From: Ramicandelaber brevisporus
Lineage: Eukaryota; Kickxellomycota; Ramicandelaberales; Ramicandelaberaceae
Direction: 5' to 3'
Assembly: GCA_025201865.1 (NCBI GenBank)
Contig: MU603220.1
Location: forward strand, 1-14,390
Length of the DNA stretch: 14,390 nt
Shown here: positions 7,798-14,390 of the stretch, piece by piece
Layout: every line of letters starts with the position of its first letter
Numbering within the stretch: position 1 is the stretch's first letter
Program-made: the position numbers and the translations under genes
Notes under the pieces: model-generated
What the model saw: the letters and a program-made list of their open reading frames with translations, nothing else
What the model was told of the DNA's origin: nothing
Databases searched by the model: none

Positions 7798-8641
7798 GAA
7801 AGTCGTAGCACTTGAATAGGAAAGTTACTCGACAGTTACGACACCAGACTCATAGAAAAAACCTGCGTTCCACATTCCATGTCAAAGCGCGTCAAGCTGC
7901 CAGTCATATCCAAAAGTAGTAAATCTTAATACATAAATTGGATGGTAACTGACAATTGGCAACTGGTCACGGTCACAGAAGAGGCGATAAGATGCTGATT
8001 ATATGCGAGCACGGACCATGCCACATTGAAAGTTATCCCCCTCTGCTGGTAAAACGATCGACATTATACACAAATGGTGAGCATGTCGTGCGTCCTTGCT
8101 GCTTCTTATTTTTCTGGTGTTTGCTGAGAGGATGAAATGGGAGGAGGGTTGAACACACACGTCAGTAGTGGTGAGTCCATGTGCATACATGCATGCAGCC
8201 ACAGTCATCTCGTGCTCAAATCGCTGCATTCCAGTGAGACACTGTCAGTAGAGTGGAACGTACATTCCTTTTTTCTTCTTCTTTACTACTCCATGGTCAT
8301 GTTCGCGGCACAAAGTATTGGCAACACACTCTCTTTCAGTGATGAGCACGCATCGATGGATTGGCAAAGACTGTGCAATGTTTCACTCGCTGTAAGGCTA
8401 CACCCTGGCACAATAACAACCATTTTCTGATCTGGTCTATCATATCGATCTTATTGTTGATCCAATACCAAAAGAGCATTCAGGACAACGGTAACTCTTG
8501 TTCGATGTGATAGCAGGATGGAGTGATCTGTGATGAAGCCAATGCACTCGAGTTGCTCAAGAAGATACTTTCACAAACTACGAGCACTTTTTACTGCAAT
8601 CTTTTATCGCAATCTTATTGGTGGAAATCCCAAGCACACTG

Positions 8642-8653
8642 CGACACGTGTCG
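8642..8653. promoter_or_regulatory. Palindromic E-box CGACACGTGTCG
   Basis: A perfect 12-bp inverted repeat centred on CACGTG, the core site of bHLH and bHLH-zip dimers. It lies 218 bp upstream of the P5A ATPase start and just downstream of two CCAAT boxes and an inverted one. Function is inferred from motif and position. Confidence 0.5.
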
Positions 8654-8870
8654 ATATTCGGATCGTCGTAATAGATCACTTGTTGCGAGCTTCTCCCTTC
8701 TCGTGTCTCCCGTTTTCTTTCTCTCTTGGTTTCTCTCTCTTGGATCTCTTGTTCAGAAATTACGACAGCGACGACAGCGACAACAACGACAACAGCGACG
8801 CTTCAAGATCAGATAGAAACGAACGCTTGGTGACGAAGCCGCAGAGAGAAAAAGAGAGAGTGAGAGACAA

Positions 8871-11800
8871 ATGGCGGTTGACGGTGCGCTCTTGACGGGG
8901 GCAAAAAAGCCTCTCGTCAGATCGCGTTCAATCGTTCGTACGTCGCTCCATGTCAAGCTGCCGTTTTGGCAGCGCCTGTATACTTGGCCGTTTGCGCTCT
9001 TGTATCCCATTTGGCTCAATGTGTATCTCCGTCAATATGAGCGATATCTTGGATCAGCTGAATTTACTTTTCTGTCACTGGGAGGACTGATTACATTGAA
9101 CATTCTCGCAATGCTGGCTTGCCAATGGAGTGTTGATGTTAAGACTATGTTTACATGCCAGTCGGTGAATGATCCGTATGAAGCGGAAGTGATCAAGGTT
9201 ATTCCTGATAAACATCGTGGTATGAGTGCAATTTGTCAACTGGAGCGGTCGCGTCCATCAGCCGAGTATCCTCGAGGCAAATTGTGGTTCAGCTTCCAAA
9301 AGAGCAAATATGTCTACAGTGAATCTGATAATCAATTTGCAAAGGTTGTGTATCCAGGCGATGACTGTCCTCCATTGTCTACTTTCCAACAGGCCAATGG
9401 ATTGAGCAGTGAAGTGGAGATTGAGGCAGCACTCGACAAGTATGGACTGAACAGATTTGATATTCCACTGCCTACTTTTGTCGAGATGTTTAAAGACCAC
9501 GCAGTTGCGCCATTCTTTGTGTTTCAGATATTCTGCGTTGGATTGTGGTGCTTGGATGATTACTGGTACTATTCATTGTTTACACTTGTCATGTTGGTTG
9601 GATTTGAATCCAGTGTGGTGTTCCAGCGTCTGCGCACAATTACTGAGTTTAGATCGCTATCCATGAAGCCTTACAAGTTGAATGTGTATCGTAACAAGAA
9701 GTGGATATTGATTGAATCAGATGAGTTGATTCCGGGTGATTTGTGCTCATTGGTCAGAACAACTGATGAAGATGGAGGAGGTGTTCCATGTGATATGATA
9801 TTAGTCGCAGGCACATGCATTGTCAATGAGGCAATGCTGTCTGGTGAATCCACTCCTCAGTTGAAAGAGTCTCTTCATTTGCGTGAATCCACTGATAAGT
9901 TGGACATTGAGGGCACTGATAAATTGCACATGCTGTTTGGAGGCACAAAGATTCTCCAGGTGACTCCTCCCCCCGACTCGCATCATATTGCCACTCCAGA
10001 TGGCGGCTGTTTAGCCTATGTGTTAAGAACTGGATTTGGCACGTCACAGGGTAAGTTGGTTAGAATGATGGTGTATAGCACAGAAAGAGTCACTGCCAAT
10101 AACTTGGAGGCACTGTTGTTTATCCTGTTTTTGCTTGTATTCGCAATTGCTGCATCTGGATATGTATGGATTGAAGGAACTAAAAATGAATCGCGCAAGA
10201 GATCTAAAATCATGTTGGATTGCATTCTGATTATTACATCGGTAGTTCCCCCTGAATTACCTATGGAGTTGTCGCTGGCTGTAAACTCATCATTGATGGC
10301 CCTTTCCAAACTGGCTATTTTCTGCACTGAGCCGTTCCGCATCCCATTTGCTGGCAAGGTTGATATAATTTGCTTTGATAAAACTGGTACTTTGACCGAT
10401 GAAGATTTGGTGGTGGAGGGTGTATCTGCATCTATTCCATCAGCAGCCGATCCAAAGATGCTCATTGATGCAATTCATGCACCACCAGAGACGTCCATTG
10501 TGCTTGCAGCGGCCCATGCCTTGGTCAAGCTGGATGATGATGCCGGTACAATTGTGGGCGATCCAATGGAAAGAGTCGCGGTTGAATCAGCTGGATGGGA
10601 ACTCCATTGCAATGATATTGTTACTCCAATCAACACTGATGTGTCTGATGATGGCGTTGTTTATGGACCTCGTCACATTGTAATCAAGCGCAGATTCCAG
10701 TTTTCATCAGCTCTGCGTAGAATGTCCACTGTTGCTGTATACAAGACTTCATCCGTCTCATCTCATTTTGTGGCAGTTAAGGGTGCTCCAGAAACCATTA
10801 AGTCAATGCTGGTTAATGCACCTTCTTATTATGATGATACATTCAAGCACTTCATGAGACGTGGAAGTCGAGTGCTGGCCCTGGCTTATCGCAATTTGAA
10901 TGTTAGTCAAATGACGAATGCTCAGTTAAATGCACTGCATAGAGATGAAGTTGAGCGCGATTTGACTTTTGTTGGTTTCCTTGTTTTCCACTGTCCATTG
11001 AAGTCTGACTCAAAAGCTGCTGTTGATATGCTGAACAACTCTTCCCACAGAGTTACGATGATTACTGGTGATAACCCTCTTACTGCATGCCATGTTGCTA
11101 CTGAACTGAATATACTGGAGAGAGATGCACTCATTCTTGACTGTGACGAAGTTGCTGATGTGGATACCACTAGTAGCGTTGAAAGTGAGGAAGAAAAGGA
11201 AGAAAAGGAAGAACGCATACCAGTGTTGTTCTGGCGTTCAATCGATGAGTCTATTCGCATTGAAATGTCTCCTTCTGTATCTGCTCTGCCCACTCAGCTT
11301 GACAACTATGATTTGTGCTTATCTGGTCCAGCCATGCAGCACATTCAGTCCAACACTCCATTGATGTGTGAATTAATCAGACGCGCCTGGGTCTACGCTC
11401 GTGTTTCACCTTCCCAGAAGGAGTTCATTCTTACCCTGATGAAGAGCGAAGGTTACACTACGTTAATGTGCGGAGATGGTACAAACGATGTTGGTGCATT
11501 GAAACAAGCCCACGTTGGTGTCGCTCTGTTGGATGGTAAGCCCGAGGATTTGGTCAAGATTTCTCAGCGCCAGTACATTGATCGTCTCAAGAAATCCTAT
11601 GAGTCTCAAGTCAGCTTGGCTTCTCGCTTTGGCATGCCTGCACCTCAGCCACCACCAGCGCTCGAGGCGTACATGGCTGAGATCCGCAAGAAGGAAGCTG
11701 AGGCTGCAAAGAAGGAGCGCAGAGCACGCAAGAGACGCGAAGAGGCTGCATTGTTGCAAGCTGAGACTGGCGCTGCTGCAACTGCTGCTACTTCTGCTGC

Positions 11801-12866
11801 CAATGGTGATACTGAAGCCACTGGTGCCGAGAATTCAACTGGCAAGGTGAAAAAGAGCAAGAAGAGCAAGTCTGAGAAGGCAGAAAAGAAGGACAAGAAG
11901 GAAAAGAAGGACAAGAAGGAGAAGGAGAAGGAGAAGCAGACTCTGGGCCAACTTGCCAATGAGAACCGCAATGCACTCACCAATGCCAATGCTGACAACC
12001 GCCGTGCTCAAACCCAGGCAATGAACGCCAAGCTGACTCAGATGCTGGTTGATTTGGAAGCTGAAGAAGATGATGTTCCACAAATCAAGTTTGGCGATGC
12101 ATCTGTCGCAGCTCCATTCACTTCCAAGCTGTCCACCGTTATGGCCATTCCAAACATTATTCGCCAGGGAAGATGCACATTGGTTGCCACCATCCAAATG
12201 TACAAGATTCTTGCCCTAAACTGCCTGATTTCTGCCTACTCTCTCAGCGTCCTGTATCTGGATGGCATCAAGTTTGGCGATTTCCAGGCTACTGTTTTGG
12301 GTATTCTCATGGCTGTTTGCTTCATGTGCATCAGCAAGGCTACTCCTCGCGAGCAGTTGTCGAAGCAGCGTCCGCAGTCAAACATTTTCAACTGGTACAT
12401 TATGCTGTCTGTCATGGGCCAGTTCATTATCCACATTGGCTCTCTCATTTATGTCACCCGTGAGGCCAAGCGTTTCGAACCACCAGCCGACGTCATTGAA
12501 CTTGAAGGCGAATTCAAGCCGACTCTGCTCAACACTGCCGTCTATCTCATCTCGCTGTCCATGCAAGTGTCTACGTTTGCCGTCAACTACCAGGGCTATC
12601 CATTCCGTGAATCAATGCGCGAAAACAAGTTCCTGTTCCGTGGTCTCGCTCTGGTTGGCGGATTGGCCGTCGTTGGTGCATTGGAGCTGAGCCCAGAATT
12701 GAACGAAGCAATCATGTTTGTGAAGATGCCCGAAAAGTTCAAGACCACTTTGGTGACAACAATGGCATTTGACTTTATCGTTGCATATCTCATTGAAGTG
12801 GTCTGTGATAAGCTGTTTGCTGACAACAAGCCCAAGCCAATTGCCAAACGATTGAACGATGAGTAA
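8871..12866 (+). CDS. SPF1: P5A-type ATPase, ER transmembrane-helix dislocase (Spf1/ATP13A1 family)
   Basis: This intact 1331-residue P-type ATPase has no intron. Seen: two P5-specific N-terminal hydrophobic segments (about 30-52, 62-86); actuator loop SGES (324-327); the P5A membrane signature PPELPMELSLAVN from P460; phosphorylation site DKTGTLT with Asp503; nucleotide-domain KGAPE (637-641); TGDNP (732-736); hinge GDGTND (868-873); and six C-terminal hydrophobic segments from about 1100 to 1316. Family knowledge: P5A ATPases sit in the ER membrane and use ATP to extract mistargeted or misoriented transmembrane helices, affecting ER homeostasis and protein topology. It is about 115 residues longer than yeast Spf1. 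The excess lies in the arm region (about 895-1085), which carries an Ala/Glu/Arg helix and a lysine-dominated run (about 991-1023). Start ATG 8871 has a good context (gacaaATGG), and the N-terminus matches family expectations. Confidence 0.96.
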   Translation: MAVDGALLTGAKKPLVRSRSIVRTSLHVKLPFWQRLYTWPFALLYPIWLNVYLRQYERYLGSAEFTFLSLGGLITLNILAMLACQWSVDVKTMFTCQSVNDPYEAEVIKVIPDKHRGMSAICQLERSRPSAEYPRGKLWFSFQKSKYVYSESDNQFAKVVYPGDDCPPLSTFQQANGLSSEVEIEAALDKYGLNRFDIPLPTFVEMFKDHAVAPFFVFQIFCVGLWCLDDYWYYSLFTLVMLVGFESSVVFQRLRTITEFRSLSMKPYKLNVYRNKKWILIESDELIPGDLCSLVRTTDEDGGGVPCDMILVAGTCIVNEAMLSGESTPQLKESLHLRESTDKLDIEGTDKLHMLFGGTKILQVTPPPDSHHIATPDGGCLAYVLRTGFGTSQGKLVRMMVYSTERVTANNLEALLFILFLLVFAIAASGYVWIEGTKNESRKRSKIMLDCILIITSVVPPELPMELSLAVNSSLMALSKLAIFCTEPFRIPFAGKVDIICFDKTGTLTDEDLVVEGVSASIPSAADPKMLIDAIHAPPETSIVLAAAHALVKLDDDAGTIVGDPMERVAVESAGWELHCNDIVTPINTDVSDDGVVYGPRHIVIKRRFQFSSALRRMSTVAVYKTSSVSSHFVAVKGAPETIKSMLVNAPSYYDDTFKHFMRRGSRVLALAYRNLNVSQMTNAQLNALHRDEVERDLTFVGFLVFHCPLKSDSKAAVDMLNNSSHRVTMITGDNPLTACHVATELNILERDALILDCDEVADVDTTSSVESEEEKEEKEERIPVLFWRSIDESIRIEMSPSVSALPTQLDNYDLCLSGPAMQHIQSNTPLMCELIRRAWVYARVSPSQKEFILTLMKSEGYTTLMCGDGTNDVGALKQAHVGVALLDGKPEDLVKISQRQYIDRLKKSYESQVSLASRFGMPAPQPPPALEAYMAEIRKKEAEAAKKERRARKRREEAALLQAETGAAATAATSAANGDTEATGAENSTGKVKKSKKSKSEKAEKKDKKEKKDKKEKEKEKQTLGQLANENRNALTNANADNRRAQTQAMNAKLTQMLVDLEAEEDDVPQIKFGDASVAAPFTSKLSTVMAIPNIIRQGRCTLVATIQMYKILALNCLISAYSLSVLYLDGIKFGDFQATVLGILMAVCFMCISKATPREQLSKQRPQSNIFNWYIMLSVMGQFIIHIGSLIYVTREAKRFEPPADVIELEGEFKPTLLNTAVYLISLSMQVSTFAVNYQGYPFRESMRENKFLFRGLALVGGLAVVGALELSPELNEAIMFVKMPEKFKTTLVTTMAFDFIVAYLIEVVCDKLFADNKPKPIAKRLNDE

Positions 12867-12889
12867 TTCTAACTAACTCTTTATATTAA

Positions 12890-12899
12890 AATAAATAAA
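12890..12899 (+). terminator. Overlapping AATAAA poly(A) signals of the P5A ATPase gene
   Basis: AATAAATAAA contains two overlapping AATAAA hexamers (12890-12895, 12894-12899), 23 bp past the TAA stop, a suitable distance for 3' end formation. Confidence 0.7.
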
Positions 12900-13030
12900 A
12901 CAATGTGCTTATTTAACAAACAAAAACAACTCGTGAATAACAATAGGAATGCGCAGCTGATGTTGGGAGAAAAGATGTGGCTTACTGTTGCTGCGGCATT
13001 TGTGTTCCTTTCCGCAGTAGAAAATATTAA

Positions 13031-13038
13031 TATAAAAG
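13031..13038 (+). promoter_or_regulatory. TATA box (TATAAAAG) of the downstream gene
   Basis: A consensus TATAAAAG lies 189 bp before the next ATG, 165 bp after the P5A stop, and is followed by a C/T-rich leader. The whole spacer between the two genes is only 353 bp, so this is the best candidate core promoter. Confidence 0.6.
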
Positions 13039-13133
13039 GAGTATTCGAGTTCGGACATCCATCACTCTGTCTCTTCGTCTCTCTCGCTCGTTAGTGCTGG
13101 GAACTTTGCTCATCTGCGTCAACCCTCTTCCGC

Positions 13134-13166
13134 TTCTTTCTTTCTTTCTTTCTTTCTTTCTTTTTT
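13134..13166. repeat. (CTTT)n microsatellite in the 5' leader
   Basis: About seven CTTT tetranucleotide units followed by a T run, between the TATA box and the ATG of the right-edge gene. Confidence 0.9.
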
Positions 13167-13219
13167 ACTCTCTATTCATATTATTCACCGCCTGCCTCCT
13201 CATAGTACGAACGAACCAA

Positions 13220-14390
13220 ATGCAAACTGACTTAAGCGGACTCGAACCGTGTGTGGACTCCAAGTACCTCTACTACTCCAAGTACGTCTACAATGTCGGC
13301 GACCCCAACTTGCAACATATCAGCTTTAACAATGAGATTCTCTGGTGCAACTGCAATGTGAACAAAGGTGACAGCTCCAGCAAGAGCAGCTCGTCGGACG
13401 AGACTGCAAGTGAACAAGTGTCGTTTCAGCTCGTCTGCACACAGGAGCACAATCTCGACATCTTCAACACCTTCAATCCAGCCTCAATTGTACACCTCAA
13501 TATCCAACTCGGTGCAACGCATCAATACAGAAGAGACCAACCTCTAGTCGCCAACATCCTCGACACCACAGAGCTGCCGAACTTGAGGCACTTCTCCATC
13601 TTCCGCTACGACTACGGATTCAGACCGAAGCCGGATATTCCGTTGCCGGGACTGATAGAGGCCGTTCTCAAGCATGTGCCAAAGCTGGCAACACTGCGCC
13701 TCAACTACAAGTACATCTCGGCTGAGGAGCTTATTCGGTTCATGGCCAACGGTGCGAACCTCGTTGACTTGGAGCTGTGGACCGCAATGAATGGCGACGA
13801 CATAACTCTCCTCAAAAAGTACGTGACCAACGCTGCCAAATCCCGCGTCGGCAGCTACTGCCCATGTCTCCTGCTCAACGAGGCTGACAAGTCTCACGAC
13901 ATGGCAACCTGCAAGCTGCGCCACGGACCGCGGCCACTCACCAAGCTCCGCTGGCTGACCATTGCGACGCAGTTCACGGATTGGTCCGCGAAATCAATTG
14001 CAGACTTCCGACGCGCTCTTCCAGCACAGACACTGTGGCGCTTAGTTGCCAGAGAATCCTGGGGGCATACCTGGTACTCGGCGGAGACATTCTATGGCCA
14101 TCCGAGCAGGCTGCTGTACTGCGACAAGGATTTCCGCCCAACCTTTACCTACTTTGACTACGAGCGGAAGAAGCCAGAGCCAGACACAAAGAGGGTTGAG
14201 CGTATAGTTACGAAGCCAAGGTTTCCATTGAATGTGACCAACTCGGGTCAGCTGAGATCAAACTACAAGAAGCGACCAGCCGGCTTGAAGCAGCGCAAGG
14301 GTGTGGTATACGATGATGACGACGACATTGATGGCGGCGATATGTACGATAATGATTCCGATTCGGATTCAGAGTCGGATTTGGACTCAG
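13220..14390 (+). CDS. Unrecognised LRR-like protein with acidic Ser/Asp segment (cut by window edge)
   Basis: An open frame of 390 codons starts at ATG 13220 (ccaaATGC), the first in-frame ATG after a TAA at 13028-13030, and leaves the window. I do not recognise the family. Seen: an N-terminal region rich in Tyr, Asn and Cys (KYLYYSKYVYNVGD, ILWCNCNVN) with a Ser-rich loop at about 52-60. From about 88 to 265 come irregular leucine-rich segments (LPNLRHFSIF, LATLRLNYKYISAEELI, ANLVDLELW, LTKLRWLTI) spaced like ribonuclease-inhibitor-type LRRs. A basic stretch follows (about 324-362), then an Asp/Ser run from 365 to the edge. No F-box, signal peptide or membrane segment is visible. The LRR reading is inference from pattern. 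Codons are strongly C-ending (CTC, TAC, AAC), like the lipase gene. The acidic run could be a histone- or phosphorylation-related tail. Confidence 0.75.
   Translation, partial: MQTDLSGLEPCVDSKYLYYSKYVYNVGDPNLQHISFNNEILWCNCNVNKGDSSSKSSSSDETASEQVSFQLVCTQEHNLDIFNTFNPASIVHLNIQLGATHQYRRDQPLVANILDTTELPNLRHFSIFRYDYGFRPKPDIPLPGLIEAVLKHVPKLATLRLNYKYISAEELIRFMANGANLVDLELWTAMNGDDITLLKKYVTNAAKSRVGSYCPCLLLNEADKSHDMATCKLRHGPRPLTKLRWLTIATQFTDWSAKSIADFRRALPAQTLWRLVARESWGHTWYSAETFYGHPSRLLYCDKDFRPTFTYFDYERKKPEPDTKRVERIVTKPRFPLNVTNSGQLRSNYKKRPAGLKQRKGVVYDDDDDIDGGDMYDNDSDSDSESDLDS

Larger units (their letters stand above)
7510..8870. promoter_or_regulatory. Upstream and 5' leader region of the P5A ATPase gene
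   Basis: No convincing gene lies here; the small open frames on both strands resemble nothing known. CCAAT boxes occur at 8462-8466 and 8539-8543, with an inverse ATTGG at 8617-8621, followed by a palindromic E-box at 8642-8653. A C/T-rich stretch (about 8690-8755) ends in TTGTTCAG|AAA at 8756. This could be either a transcription-start CT block or the acceptor of a leader intron, with GTGAGT at about 8170 as one possible donor. After it comes a CGACAG/CGACAA repeat (about 8763-8800). Confidence 0.5.

Noticed and set aside
7999-8430. Two opposing small frames (minus 7999-8229, plus 8137-8430)
   Set aside because: No recognisable motif, they overlap each other, and codon use is not distinctive, so they are treated as non-coding.
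8530-8895. 121-codon plus-strand frame overlapping the P5A ATPase start
   Set aside because: It is Arg/Ser/Phe-rich leader sequence in a different frame. It could at most be an upstream ORF if transcription starts before 8530.
13238-13252. tRNA B-box-like GGTTCGAGTCC on the minus strand
   Set aside because: Only three of five T-stem pairs form, no matching acceptor or D-arm is present, and it lies inside the coding frame of the right-edge gene.

Overview
The window is nuclear DNA from a eukaryote, most likely an opisthokont and probably an early-diverging fungus. Introns are sparse, and one has clear GT..AG ends. AATAAA poly(A) signals, a TATA box and long microsatellite-rich intergenic stretches are present. 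One gene encodes four closely spaced C-x4-C-x12-H-x3-H zinc fingers of the kind I associate with fungal transcription factors. The lineage is inferred from gene content and style; no marker gene here settles it.

Layout. (1) Positions 1-924, minus strand: the N-terminal 308 codons of a class 3 (alpha/beta-hydrolase) lipase, cut by the left edge just after its GYSRG nucleophile elbow. (2) Positions 925-1376: a shared divergent promoter. (3) Positions 1377-2306, plus strand: a coiled-coil protein whose C-terminus matches the conserved end of the kinetochore subunit CENP-H. (4) Positions 2716-5214, minus strand: a two-exon C2H2 zinc-finger transcription factor, tail-to-tail with CENP-H. Its 591-bp intron separates finger 1 from fingers 2-4. 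(5) Positions about 5215-8870: a 3.6-kb gene-poor stretch of microsatellites. It is strongly purine-rich on the plus strand up to about 7.4 kb, then holds a G-quadruplex motif beside two perfect palindromes, then the promoter region of the next gene. (6) Positions 8871-12866, plus strand: an intact, intronless P5A-type transport ATPase (Spf1/ATP13A1 family) with an unusually long, lysine-rich arm insertion. (7) Positions 12867-13219: a short spacer with poly(A) signals, a TATA box and a CT-rich leader. (8) Positions 13220-14390, plus strand: the first 390 codons of an unrecognised leucine-rich-repeat-like protein with an acidic, serine-rich segment running off the right edge.

These look like ordinary neighbouring genes with unrelated jobs: lipid hydrolysis, centromere, transcription, ER membrane quality control and an orphan. 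There is no operon-like or cluster-like logic. I see no mobile element, CRISPR array, RNA gene or obvious new multi-gene system. The most rewarding items are the orphan gene at the right edge, the likely long spliced leader of the zinc-finger gene, the retained-intron stop that would leave a one-finger protein, and the G4/palindrome cluster near 7.49 kb.
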